Origin: Mesorhizobium sp. M7A.F.Ca.US.008.03.1.1
GTDB taxonomy: Bacteria > Pseudomonadota > Alphaproteobacteria > Rhizobiales > Rhizobiaceae
Length of the DNA: 64,000 nucleotides
Direction: 5' to 3'
NCBI RefSeq assembly: GCF_003997495.1
Contig: NZ_RZRU01000005.1
Location: forward strand, 1 to 64,000
Each line of letters begins with the position of its first letter. Positions within the stretch are counted from its first letter, which is position 1. This document shows positions 33,212-42,040 of the stretch, one piece after another. The notes below the pieces were generated by a model. The model was not told the origin of the DNA, did not search any database, and was given only the letters and a program-made list of their open reading frames with translations. The translations under genes and the position numbers were made by a program.

Positions 33212-33302
33212 AGGCGCCACGCGAGGCCGAATCGCGGCAACCTATGGTATGGTGCAGCCGTTGTTCCAGCCATGGTATTCCAACCACAAGGATCGATGCG
33301 GC

Positions 33303-34307
33303 ATGAGCGTGATGGTCAAGGAAAGCCCGATCAGCGAAAAGGACATGATCGCCGAGGCCGAAAAGGCGCTTGCCGACATCTCCCGGATCCGCGACGGGGT
33401 CGGCCGGGTCATCTTCGGACAGGAAAGCGTCGTCGAGCGTACGCTGGTGGCGCTGCTGGCCGGTGGCCATGCGCTTTTGGTCGGCGTGCCGGGCCTCGCC
33501 AAGACCAAGCTGGTCGAAACACTTGGCATCGCGCTCGGCCTCGATTCGCGTCGCATCCAGTTCACGCCGGACCTGATGCCGTCCGATATCCTCGGCTCCG
33601 AAGTGATGGAGCAGGACGAGACCGGCAAACGCTCCTTCCGCTTCATCTCCGGGCCGATCTTCGCCCAGCTGCTGATGGCCGACGAGATCAACCGCGCGTC
33701 GCCGCGTACCCAGTCGGCGCTGCTGCAGGCCATGCAGGAATACCACGTCACCATTGCCGGCGCCCGCCATGACCTGCCGGCGCCCTTCCACGTGCTGGCA
33801 ACCCAAAACCCGCTGGAGCAGGAAGGCACCTATCCGTTGCCCGAGGCTCAGCTTGACCGCTTCCTGATGCAGGTCGATATCCTGTATCCCGAGATCGAGG
33901 CAGAGCGCCGCATCCTTCTGGAAACCACCGGAATCGAGGACGCGAAAGCGCAAAACGTGCTGCAGCCGGTGCGGCTGAAGGAGATCCAGACGCTGATCCG
34001 CCGCATGCCGGTGCCTGAAAGCGTCGTCGAGGCGATCCTGACGCTGGTGCGCTCGGCGCGTCCGGGCCAAGGCAACGCCGAGACCGACAAGAACGTCGCC
34101 TGGGGTCCCGGCCCGCGCGCCAGCCAGGCGCTGATGCTGTGCACAAGGGCGCGCGCGCTTTACGACGGACGGCTGGCGCCCTCGGTCGACGACGTGCGTG
34201 CGCTGGCCGAGCCGGTGCTGCAGCATCGCATGGCGCTGACCTTCGCCGCCCGCGCCGAAGGCACCAGCGTGCGTGACGTGGTGGCGAAACTCGTGAAAGG
34301 GATTTGA
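33303..34307 (+). CDS. moxR: MoxR-family AAA+ ATPase
   Basis: A 334-residue AAA+ protein from ATG 33303. Walker A is GVPGLAKTKLVETLG (about residues 62-76), Walker B LLMADEINRASPRTQSALLQAMQE (about 123-146), and sensor 1 VLATQNPLEQEGTYPLPEAQLDRFLMQ, then the C-terminal lid (AQNVLQPVRLKEIQ...). MoxR ATPases act as chaperones that assemble metal-containing or membrane complexes together with VWA/DUF58 partners. The next gene encodes DUF58 and its ATG overlaps this stop (TGATG), so the products are made together. Confidence 0.94.
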   Translation: MSVMVKESPISEKDMIAEAEKALADISRIRDGVGRVIFGQESVVERTLVALLAGGHALLVGVPGLAKTKLVETLGIALGLDSRRIQFTPDLMPSDILGSEVMEQDETGKRSFRFISGPIFAQLLMADEINRASPRTQSALLQAMQEYHVTIAGARHDLPAPFHVLATQNPLEQEGTYPLPEAQLDRFLMQVDILYPEIEAERRILLETTGIEDAKAQNVLQPVRLKEIQTLIRRMPVPESVVEAILTLVRSARPGQGNAETDKNVAWGPGPRASQALMLCTRARALYDGRLAPSVDDVRALAEPVLQHRMALTFAARAEGTSVRDVVAKLVKGI

Positions 34308-35299
34308 TGCCGCGCATCGGCGAGGTCCAGGCTCCGGCAGCGACGCGTGACGCGCTCGCTCGTGGCCGGTTGCGGGCCTCGCTTGTGCCAGACCTGCTGG
34401 TCGAGGCGCGGCGCATCGTCAACACCGTGATCGCCGGCTGGCATGGCCGCCGCAAGCGCGGCATCGGCGAGAATTTCTGGCAGTTCAGGCCCTATGTCGA
34501 GGGCGATTCCTCGCGCATCGACTGGCGCCGCTCGGCCCGCGACGACCACATCTATGTGCGCGACCGCGAATGGGAAGCCGCCCATACCGTCTGGCTGTGG
34601 GCCGACCCCTCGCCGTCGATGCTCTACAAATCGACCGGCGCCAGCGTTTCCAAGCAATCGCGCGCTTTGGTGCTGGCGCTGGCCATGGCCGAGCTGTTGT
34701 CGCGCAGCGGTGAGCGCATCGCCTGGCCGGGCCTCACCGACCCGTTCACCGCCCGCAACGGCGCCGAACGCATTGCCGCCCAGTTGATGCATGCCGGCGA
34801 GCTGCCGGCAAAACCCGACCTGTCCGACATCAGGCGCTTCTGCGACATCGTCATCGTCAGCGACTTTCTCGATCGCGTCGAGGAGACGATGGCCTGGCTC
34901 GACGTGCTGGCCCGCCACGGCGTGCGTGCCCACCTGATCGAGGTCGCCGACCCGGCCGAGGAGACCTTCCCCTATGCCGGCCGAACCGAATTCACCGATC
35001 CCGAGACCGGCGACAAGCTGACCGCCGGCCGCGCCGAAATGCTGGGGGATGAGTATCGCCTGCTCTACACCGCCCGGCGCCACGAACTGGCGGCCTGGTG
35101 CAAACGGCTTGGCTGGAGCTTTACCGTCAACCACACCGACCGGCTCGCCTCCGACGCGCTGGTGCGGCTGCACATGGCGATGACCGCTGATGGCCCCTCG
35201 GTCAGGCCGACCGCTGGCGGTCGTGCAGGCACGATCGCTGGTGGCGATCGACCAGGGCAGACCGCCTTTGGCGGTCGTGCCGGAAGGGCTGTCGCATGA
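34307..35299 (+). CDS. DUF58 domain protein
   Basis: A 330-residue protein. The DUF58 signature is GWHGRRKRGIGENFWQFRPYVEGDSSRIDWRRSARDDHIYVRDREWEAAHTVWLWADPSPSM (about residues 46-106), followed by a VWA-like half with a MIDAS-type DxSxS start (DPSPSM). No membrane helix is seen, unlike many DUF58 proteins. The last 40 residues are Gly/Arg-rich repeats (GGRAGTIAGGDRPGQTAFGGRAGRAVA) coded by locally repetitive DNA. Its stop overlaps the start of the BatA/DUF4159 gene. Confidence 0.9.
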   Translation: MPRIGEVQAPAATRDALARGRLRASLVPDLLVEARRIVNTVIAGWHGRRKRGIGENFWQFRPYVEGDSSRIDWRRSARDDHIYVRDREWEAAHTVWLWADPSPSMLYKSTGASVSKQSRALVLALAMAELLSRSGERIAWPGLTDPFTARNGAERIAAQLMHAGELPAKPDLSDIRRFCDIVIVSDFLDRVEETMAWLDVLARHGVRAHLIEVADPAEETFPYAGRTEFTDPETGDKLTAGRAEMLGDEYRLLYTARRHELAAWCKRLGWSFTVNHTDRLASDALVRLHMAMTADGPSVRPTAGGRAGTIAGGDRPGQTAFGGRAGRAVA

Positions 35300-38118
35300 G
35301 TTGGCTGCCGCTTTCCTTTGGCGCCCCCATGGTGCTGTGGGGCCTCCTGGCACTGCCGGTGATCTGGTGGCTGCTCAGGCTGACGCCGCCCAGGCCGCAG
35401 ACCGAAATCTTCCCGCCGCTGAAGATCCTGGCCCGCGTGCTGAAGCGCGAGGAGACGCCGCAGCAGAGCCCGTGGTGGCTGACGCTGCTCAGGCTCTTGA
35501 TGGCGGCGCTCATCGTCGCCGCATTGGCCGACCCGGTCTTCAATCCGCGTGAAAAGCTGCCGGCCGAGGGAGCCGCGCTTGCGCTCGTCATCGACAATGA
35601 CTGGGCAAGTGCCGCCGACTGGGGCAAACGCGTCGCCACCGCCGAGCGGCTGATCAACGACGCCGGCTCCAACGGCGTACCGGTCGTCATCGCCTTCACC
35701 GCCGAAAAGGCCAATGCCGAGATCGGCCCGTTCGATGCCGCCACCGCCCTTGACCGGCTGCGCGCCGCCAAGCCGCGGCCGATCCCGACCGACCGGCCCG
35801 CCGTCTATGCCCGCGTCGCCGGCGTGCTGGAGACCATGCCCGGGGCCAGTGTCGCCGTACTTGCCGACGGCCTGGCGGCGAAGGGCGATGAAGCCGCCTT
35901 CAACACGCTTTTGTCGAAAAATGCCTCGCGTGTCGTCTGGGCAACCGCCGACAGGCTGTCGCTGACCGGCCTGACCGCCGCCGACAACCAGGTCGACGGC
36001 TTTGCACTGACCGCCATCCGCGCGCCGGGCGACCCTGCGCCGGCTCAGGTCACCGCCGGCGCCTTCGATGACAAGGGCCGCCGCATTGCCGATGCGACGC
36101 TGACCTTTTCGCCTGGCGAAACCACCGCCACCGGCACCATGGCGGTGCCGTTCGAGTTGCGCAACGACTTCGCTTCGATCGCGCTCGACGGCGAGCGGCA
36201 GGCCGGTGCGGTGCGCGTCCTCGACGAAAGCTCCAAGCGCCGCCGCGTCGGGCTGCTGTCGCAGGCCGAGGCCGACCAGGCGCAGCCGCTTTTGTCGCCG
36301 CTCTACTACATCAGGCGAGCGCTGCAGCCCTTCGCCGATCTGGTCGAACCCTCCAGCGCCGATCTTGCCGACGCCATCCCGCAGATCCTCGACCAGAAGC
36401 CCGCGATGATCGTCATGGCCGATATCGGCACCATTCCCGGACAGGTCCGGCAGAGACTTGTCGATTGGGTCGACAAGGGCGGCACGCTGGTGCGTTTCGC
36501 CGGTTCGCGGCTGGCTACTGCGGGCGATGACGACGATCTGCTGCCGGTCCGCCTGCGCACCGGCGAGCGTTCGCTCGGCGGCGCGCTGTCATGGACGTCG
36601 CCGCAGCCTGTCACCGAATTCCCCAAGGCCGGCCCGTTCGCCGATCTGGCGCCGCCGACCGAGGTCACCGTCAGCAGGCAGGTGCTCGCCGAGCCGACGC
36701 CCGATATCGTCGAGCGCACCTGGGCGGCCCTTGCCGACGGCACGCCGCTGGTCACCGGACTGAAGAAAGGCAAGGGCACGCTGGTGCTGTTCCACGTCAC
36801 CCCTGAGGCAACCTGGTCGAACCTGCCGATCTCAGGCAGCTTCGTCGAGATGCTGCGCCGCATCGTGCAGCTGTCGCGCAACCAGGGCGCGGCCATCGCC
36901 AATGCCGAAGCCGCCGCGGCGTCGCTGGCGCCCTATCGCATGATTGCAGCCGACGGCTCGCTGGTGCCGCCGACGCCGGATGCACGACCGCTTGTACCGG
37001 GCGCCGGCGCGCTGCCGGTGACTTTTGAAAACCCGCCCGGTCTCTATGGTTCCGAGACGGGTGTATTTGCCCATAATTTGCTTGAAGCCGACAGCACGCT
37101 GGCCCCGCTGGCGCGCCCGCAAATCACTGTTCCCGTCACCTCGATCCAGTATGCCTTTGACGAATCGCGCAATTTGAAGGGCGCGCTGGTCGCGGCCGCC
37201 CTGGTGCTGATGCTGCTTGATACGCTGGCGGTGTTCTGGATGGGCGGCCTATTTTCACGCCGGCCGCGCCGCGCCGGTGCCGTGGCAACCACCGCCGCGG
37301 TCTTGATTGCGCTCGGTGCCTTGTTCGGTCACGCAGACCTTGCCCGCGCCGACGACGCCAAGCCGGGCGACGAGGTTGCCATCGAGGCGATTTCGAAGAC
37401 CCGCATCGCCTATGTGCTGACCGGCGTGCCGGGCGACGATTCGATCAGCCGCGCCGGGCTCGAGGGCCTGACCCGCTTCCTGGTCGAAAAGACTGCACTG
37501 GAACCGGGCGCGCCGGCCGGTGTCGACATTTCGAAAGACGAGCTGTCGTTCTATCCCTTGATCTACTGGCCGATCGATCCGGCCGCCCCGATGCCGAGCC
37601 AGGCCGCCATCGCCCGCATCGACGCCTATATGCAGCAGGGCGGCACGGTGCTGTTCGACACCCGCGACCAGTTCGCCAACGGCATCGGCGCCGATTCGAC
37701 CAGTCCGGCCACGGAGCGGCTGCGCGACATCCTCGGCAACCTCAACGTGCCGCCGCTGGAACCGGTGCCCTCCGACCACGTGCTGACCAAATCCTTCTTC
37801 ATCCTGCCCGAATTCCCCGGCCGCTTCGCCGGCAGCCCACTGTGGGTCGAGGCATCGCTCGACGCCAGCAATGCCGAGAACCGGCCGGTGCGCACCGGCG
37901 ACGGCGTCTCGCCGATCATGATCACCGCCAATGATTTTGCCGGCGCCTGGGCGGTCGACGAGAATGGCGATCCGCTGCTGCCGACCGTACCGGCGGACCC
38001 GATGCAGCGCGTCTACGCGTTGCGCGCCGGCGTCAACATCATGATGTACATGCTGACCGGCAACTACAAATCCGACCAGGTGCACGTGCCCATACTGCTC
38101 GAACGGCTGGGGCAGTAA
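35296..38118 (+). CDS. BatA-type N-terminus fused to DUF4159, membrane protein
   Basis: A 940-residue protein. The first 80 residues are the BatA-like two-helix segment (MSWLPLSFGAPMVLWGLLALPVIWWLLRLTPPRPQTEIFPPLKILARV, then LLRLLMAALIVAALADPVF). A long extracytoplasmic region follows, including a VWA-like core (LALVIDNDWASAADWGKR) and a glutamine-amidotransferase-like fold (MIVMADIGTIPGQVRQRLVDWVDKGGTLVRFAGSR). Two more helices lie around residues 635-680. The last 220 residues are DUF4159 (RIAYVLTGVPGDDSISRAGLEGLTRFL ... YPLIYWPIDPAAPMPSQAAIARIDAYMQQGGTVLFDTRD). It is the membrane core of the MoxR operon. Cargo unknown. Confidence 0.88.
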   Translation: MSWLPLSFGAPMVLWGLLALPVIWWLLRLTPPRPQTEIFPPLKILARVLKREETPQQSPWWLTLLRLLMAALIVAALADPVFNPREKLPAEGAALALVIDNDWASAADWGKRVATAERLINDAGSNGVPVVIAFTAEKANAEIGPFDAATALDRLRAAKPRPIPTDRPAVYARVAGVLETMPGASVAVLADGLAAKGDEAAFNTLLSKNASRVVWATADRLSLTGLTAADNQVDGFALTAIRAPGDPAPAQVTAGAFDDKGRRIADATLTFSPGETTATGTMAVPFELRNDFASIALDGERQAGAVRVLDESSKRRRVGLLSQAEADQAQPLLSPLYYIRRALQPFADLVEPSSADLADAIPQILDQKPAMIVMADIGTIPGQVRQRLVDWVDKGGTLVRFAGSRLATAGDDDDLLPVRLRTGERSLGGALSWTSPQPVTEFPKAGPFADLAPPTEVTVSRQVLAEPTPDIVERTWAALADGTPLVTGLKKGKGTLVLFHVTPEATWSNLPISGSFVEMLRRIVQLSRNQGAAIANAEAAAASLAPYRMIAADGSLVPPTPDARPLVPGAGALPVTFENPPGLYGSETGVFAHNLLEADSTLAPLARPQITVPVTSIQYAFDESRNLKGALVAAALVLMLLDTLAVFWMGGLFSRRPRRAGAVATTAAVLIALGALFGHADLARADDAKPGDEVAIEAISKTRIAYVLTGVPGDDSISRAGLEGLTRFLVEKTALEPGAPAGVDISKDELSFYPLIYWPIDPAAPMPSQAAIARIDAYMQQGGTVLFDTRDQFANGIGADSTSPATERLRDILGNLNVPPLEPVPSDHVLTKSFFILPEFPGRFAGSPLWVEASLDASNAENRPVRTGDGVSPIMITANDFAGAWAVDENGDPLLPTVPADPMQRVYALRAGVNIMMYMLTGNYKSDQVHVPILLERLGQ

Positions 38119-38150
38119 GATGATGTCTTTTATTGCACCTCCGCGGATCG

Positions 38151-38176
38151 ACCCTTCCAGATGGGAGGGTAAGGAA
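38151..38176 (+). promoter_or_regulatory. Hairpin over the ribosome-binding site
   Basis: ACCCTTCC (38151-38158) can pair with GGGAGGGT (38163-38170), with one wobble. The 3' arm contains the Shine-Dalgarno GGAGGG for the ATG at 38176. The RNA could therefore limit translation of the last gene of the MoxR operon unless ribosomes from the upstream gene open it. Confidence 0.4.
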
Positions 38177-40254
38177 TGAACTGGTCGATCTCCTTCGAAC
38201 CGCTGATCTCCTGGCCCCTGCTGGCCTTGGCGCTGGTACCGCTGGCGCTGCTGGCGCTTGTCGGCCTGTGGTTTCGCCAGCGCGGCTCGGTCTTCCGCTT
38301 CATCGCCCTTCTGGCGATCGCCGCCGCCCTGTTCAACCCGGTGTTCCTCAACGAGGAGCGCGAGCCGCTGAAAAGCGTTGTCGCCCTCGTCGTCGACCGC
38401 AGCCAGAGCCAGGACATCGGCGACCGCACCAAGCAGACCGACGAGGCGCTGGCCGGGCTGCAGCAGCGGCTTGGCCGCTTCAAGCAGTTCGACGTGCGCG
38501 TCGTCGAGGCCGGCAAATCCGAGGCCGCCGAAGAACGTACCGAGACACGGCTGTTCGGCGCGCTTGAAGGCGCCTTCCGCGACGTACCGCCGTCACGCAT
38601 CGGCGGCGCCATCATGATCACCGATGGCGAGGTCCATGACGCCCCCCCGGGCGCGCCCGATTTCAACGCCCCCCTGCATGCCCTGATCACCGGCAACGAC
38701 CACGAAAAGGACCGCCGCATCCGCTTCGAGAACGCGCCGCGCTTCGGCCTTGTCGGCAAGCCGCTCGACATGACCTACCGCGTTATCTCGACCGAAAACG
38801 AAACCGGCCCGGTCGATGTGCGCGTCTCGGTCAATGGCGAACAGGTTGCGGTCGAGCACGCCACCGTTGGCCAGGCCATGCCGCTGCAGGTGACCATTCC
38901 GGGCGCCGGCCGCAACATCGTCGAGCTCGCCATCGACCGTGAGCCGGGCGAGCTGACCGACACCAACAACCGCGCCATCGCACTGATCGACGGTATTCGC
39001 GAGAACCTGCGTGTGCTGCTCGTCTCCGGCGAGCCGCATGCCGGCGAGCGTACCTGGCGCAACCTGCTGAAATCCGACGCCTCGGTCGATCTCGTCCATT
39101 TCACCATCCTGCGGCCGCCGGAAAAGCAGGACGGCACGCCGATCAACGAATTGTCGCTTATCGCCTTCCCGACCCGCGAACTGTTCGTCGAGAAGATCAA
39201 GGATTTCGATCTCATCATCTTCGACCGCTACCAGCACCGCGACGTGCTGCCGATCCTCTATTACGACTACATCTCCGAATATGTCGAAAAGGGCGGCGCG
39301 CTGCTGATCGCGGCCGGCCCCGAATATGCCGGCGAAAGCTCGATCGCGCGCACGCCGCTGATGGCGGCCCTGCCGGCAATGCCGACCGGCGAAGTTGTCG
39401 ACAAGGCCTTCTATCCGCGCCTCACCGAACTCGGCCAGCGCCACCCGGTGACACGTGGTCTCGATGGCTCTGCCACCGAGCCGCCGCATTGGAGCCGCTG
39501 GTTCCGCACCATAGGCGTGCAGAACCCGGAAGGCGAAGTGGTGATGAAGGGCGCCGACAACCGGCCGCTGCTGTTGCTCGACCGCAAGGGCGAAGGCCGC
39601 GTCGGCATGCTGCTGTCCGATCAGGGTTGGCTATGGGCGCGCGGCTTCGAGGGCGGCGGCCCGCATGTCCAGCTCTACCGGCGCATCGCGCACTGGCTGA
39701 TGAAGGAGCCCGAGCTCGAGGAGGAGCGGCTGACCGCCGACGGCCGCGGCATGGTGCTGGAAATCCGCCGCCAGACGATGGCCGACGATCCCGGCCCCGC
39801 GCAGATCATCACCCCGTCCGGCAAGACACTGACCGTCAAGCTCGAGAAATCTGAGCCCGGGATCTTCCTCGGCAGCGTCGAGACCAGCGAGATCGGCCTC
39901 TACCAGGTCGCCAATGGCGACCTCACCGCGCTTGCCCATGTCGGGCCGGTCAACGCACCGGAATTCGCCGACGTCATTTCCACGGAAAACCGGCTGAAGG
40001 CGCCGGCGGAAGCCACCGGCGGCAGCGTGCGCCGGCTGGCGTCATCCACAGCCCTTGGCAGCGACGTGATGCTGCCCTCCATCGTGCCGGTGCGCTCGGC
40101 TGGTGCCGCGTCCGGCAACGACTGGATCGGACTGCGCACAACGGACGACAGCGTGCTCAAGGCCGTCTCGCGCGTGCCGCTGTTCGGGGGCTTCCTCGGT
40201 CTCGGCCTGCTGCTTTTGGCAATGGGTTCGATGTGGTACCGTGAGGGACGGTAG
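38176..40254 (+). CDS. Large membrane protein with VWA-like and amidotransferase-like domains
   Basis: A 692-residue protein. Two N-terminal helices (LISWPLLALALVPLALLALVGLWF and FRFIALLAIAAALFNPVFL) precede a VWA-like segment (SVVALVVDRSQSQDIGDRTKQTD ... GAIMITDGEVHD), where the MIDAS DxSxS reads DRSQS. Then come an Ig-like part, a class I glutamine-amidotransferase-like fold without a visible catalytic Cys (VLLVSGEPHAGERTWRNLLK ... DLIIFDRYQHRDVLP), and a C-terminal helix (GGFLGLGLLLLAMGSMWY). It is the fourth gene of the MoxR operon and related in plan to the preceding protein. It likely forms a membrane pair with it. Confidence 0.82.
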   Translation: MNWSISFEPLISWPLLALALVPLALLALVGLWFRQRGSVFRFIALLAIAAALFNPVFLNEEREPLKSVVALVVDRSQSQDIGDRTKQTDEALAGLQQRLGRFKQFDVRVVEAGKSEAAEERTETRLFGALEGAFRDVPPSRIGGAIMITDGEVHDAPPGAPDFNAPLHALITGNDHEKDRRIRFENAPRFGLVGKPLDMTYRVISTENETGPVDVRVSVNGEQVAVEHATVGQAMPLQVTIPGAGRNIVELAIDREPGELTDTNNRAIALIDGIRENLRVLLVSGEPHAGERTWRNLLKSDASVDLVHFTILRPPEKQDGTPINELSLIAFPTRELFVEKIKDFDLIIFDRYQHRDVLPILYYDYISEYVEKGGALLIAAGPEYAGESSIARTPLMAALPAMPTGEVVDKAFYPRLTELGQRHPVTRGLDGSATEPPHWSRWFRTIGVQNPEGEVVMKGADNRPLLLLDRKGEGRVGMLLSDQGWLWARGFEGGGPHVQLYRRIAHWLMKEPELEEERLTADGRGMVLEIRRQTMADDPGPAQIITPSGKTLTVKLEKSEPGIFLGSVETSEIGLYQVANGDLTALAHVGPVNAPEFADVISTENRLKAPAEATGGSVRRLASSTALGSDVMLPSIVPVRSAGAASGNDWIGLRTTDDSVLKAVSRVPLFGGFLGLGLLLLAMGSMWYREGR

Positions 40255-40256
40255 GG

Positions 40257-40562
40257 CTACTCCTCCGGCTCCGTCGTGAACATCAGCGGATAGCCCTTGG
40301 CCTTGCCGGCATCGGTAGCGCGAGTCGCCTTGGTCTCGGCGACATCCTTGGTGAACACGGCGACGACGCAGACGCCGCGACGATGCGCGGTGATCATCAC
40401 CCGATGCGCCTGGTCTTCGCTGAGTTTGAACTCGCCCTTCAGCACCGTCACCACGAATTCGCGCGGCGTGAAATCGTCGTTGATGAGGATGACCTTGTAG
40501 AGCTTCGGCCGTTCGACCTGCGGCTCGACCTGGGTACGCGGTTTTGTGGTGATTTCAGGCAT
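40257..40562 (-). CDS. clpS: ClpS-type adaptor of the ClpAP protease (second-type ClpS)
   Basis: A 101-residue protein from MPEITTKPRTQVEPQVERPKLYKVILINDDFTPREFVVTVLKGEFKLSEDQAHRVMITAHRRGVCVVAVFTKDVAETKATRATDAGKAKGYPLMFTTEPEE. The NDD-TP-EFVV-VL motif forms the N-degron pocket, and the AETK loop contacts ClpA. The AHRRGVCVVAVF stretch differs from the usual HxxGxxxCGVYT, which matches the second ClpS paralogue known in Agrobacterium and relatives rather than the clpA-linked one. No clpA is next to it. Upstream in-frame codons to 40670 lack a Shine-Dalgarno. Confidence 0.9.
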   Translation of the reverse strand: MPEITTKPRTQVEPQVERPKLYKVILINDDFTPREFVVTVLKGEFKLSEDQAHRVMITAHRRGVCVVAVFTKDVAETKATRATDAGKAKGYPLMFTTEPEE

Positions 40563-40711
40563 TGGAACCGACAATTTTGCATGAGCACGTGACCGCCATT
40601 CTGGCATCAGCGACAGCGGCCGTCCATTTTGACTGGCGCGCAAAGCCGATGTCCGGCGGGGCGCGGCCATTCACAATCATGTGGGAAAGTGTCGGTTGCC
40701 GTTCAACGGCC

Positions 40712-41017
40712 CTAGCGGCCGAACATGCGGCGGTTTCCACCGGCATCCGCCCGGCGTTCCAGCCAGGTCGCGATCGGCCACGCGGCGACGCAGATCAACG
40801 TCGCGCCGGTCAGCACGACCAGCAGCCAGGTCTGTGCCGGCGTAATGTAGTCCCAGTTGGTGGAAATCGCCGGCGCGAATAGCGAAGGCTCGGTGCGTCC
40901 GCTGGCCGGATCGGGCACCGGGCTGGCGGTGAACAGGATCAGCACCCTGGCGACGCCGGTGGCAACCAGGCCGCCGACCACCATCGAGCGCAAAATGGAC
41001 GAAAGCCGCTTCTTCAT
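40712..41017 (-). CDS. Small two-helix membrane protein of unknown function
   Basis: A 101-residue protein, MKKRLSSILRSMVVGGLVATGVARVLILFTASPVPDPASGRTEPSLFAPAISTNWDYITPAQTWLLVVLTGATLICVAAWPIATWLERRADAGGNRRMFGR. It has a first membrane helix near residues 11-30, a periplasmic loop and a second helix near 65-87, with a basic cytoplasmic tail. No family is recognised. It stands alone between clpS and small secreted-protein genes. Confidence 0.7.
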   Translation of the reverse strand: MKKRLSSILRSMVVGGLVATGVARVLILFTASPVPDPASGRTEPSLFAPAISTNWDYITPAQTWLLVVLTGATLICVAAWPIATWLERRADAGGNRRMFGR

Positions 41018-41231
41018 GCGGATTGTCCTACACGGCCGGCGTTGCAAACGGGTTAAGTGTCAGTCGAGGCGGAAGCTGCCGGTGCCAGACTTCGCCAAAG
41101 ATCTCTTGAACATCGGCCCGCTTCATCGCCAATGTCATGGCTTCAGCGGTTTGGACGGGAAGAAGGCCGCTCCAGCCGAAACCAGCTGGAGCGACCTTGG
41201 TCAACAGGCCGGCATTTTGTACCGGACCTTA

Positions 41232-41465
41232 TTACGTCTTCGGGGCGTCCTTCTTGACGGCCTTCTCGGCAGCCTTCTTGTGCTTCTTGACGGTCTTCTT
41301 GACGACCTTCTTCGGAGCAGCCTTGGCCGGAGCGGCAGTCGCCGGAGCGGTGGTCGTCGAAGCAGCCGGAGCAGCGGTCGTGGTGGCGGCGGCGTTGCCG
41401 AGAGCCGGCATCGCGAAGGCGAGAGCGACGGCGAGACCGGTGGCGGAGAGGATGGACTTTTTCAT
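41232..41465 (-). CDS. Small exported Ala/Lys/Thr-rich protein
   Basis: A 77-residue product with a signal peptide (MKKSILSATGLAVALAFAMPALGNAA), then ATTTAAPAASTTTAPATAAPAKAAPKKVVKKTVKKHKKAAEKAVKKDAPKT: a low-complexity linker and a histone-tail-like basic end. AAAGGAAACGAAGCC precedes the ATG at 41465. Such proteins are frequent in rhizobia and may bind acidic envelope polymers. No function is established. Confidence 0.72.
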   Translation of the reverse strand: MKKSILSATGLAVALAFAMPALGNAAATTTAAPAASTTTAPATAAPAKAAPKKVVKKTVKKHKKAAEKAVKKDAPKT

Positions 41466-41503
41466 GGCTTCGTTTCCTTTTATGCGGGTCAAGTTTCGGA
41501 GTG

Positions 41504-41806
41504 TTACTGAACCGGGTCGTTCGGCGTCACTCCAAGCAGCTTCAAAGCATTGGCGAGCATCCGGATGCCCTGCGCCTGTTTCTTGGCGGCGCAGTACCGG
41601 TTGCCCTTTCTCTGAAGTGCCTTTGCCGCGGTGACCTGCGTTGCCGTGGCATGGGTTTCGAGGGCTTCATCAAATTGGTGGCTGAGATTGGCGCACCGTT
41701 CGCTCCGGGTCGTGGGCGTCGCCTTTGCGTCCGATTGTCCGACAGCGGCAGTGACCAGGCAGAAGCCCAGCAACGCACCCAACAAACTGATCGACAACCT
41801 TGGCAT
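41504..41806 (-). CDS. Small secreted protein of unknown function
   Basis: A 100-residue protein with a signal peptide (MPRLSISLLGALLGFCLVTAAVGQSDA), then a helical domain with two Cys (ERCANLSHQFDEALETHATATQVTAAKALQRKGNRYCAAKKQAQGIRMLANALKLLGVTP). The repeated small helix-turn-helix pattern suggests a TPR-like hairpin stapled by a disulphide. It is on the same strand as the Ala/Lys-rich gene, 38 bp upstream of it. I recognise no named family. Confidence 0.65.
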   Translation of the reverse strand: MPRLSISLLGALLGFCLVTAAVGQSDAKATPTTRSERCANLSHQFDEALETHATATQVTAAKALQRKGNRYCAAKKQAQGIRMLANALKLLGVTPNDPVQ

Positions 41807-42040
41807 CGGTTTATCCGTAAAACCCGGAGACTAGCGTCGCAGCCGATGACCTGACCGCCACGAGATCAGTTATGCCTTTGAAATTTTTCAGGAGTTTTTC
41901 TGAACTGTAGAATTTTGTTTCTGGATTGTGTCTGAGAAAGCCGGTGTGAACCCATCGTAGCCACTGGCCAACATATGGCCTGAATTCTATCGTGTGGGTT
42001 GCGACAGAAGGGCTTGGCAATCAACAATGACAGGGCTGCT

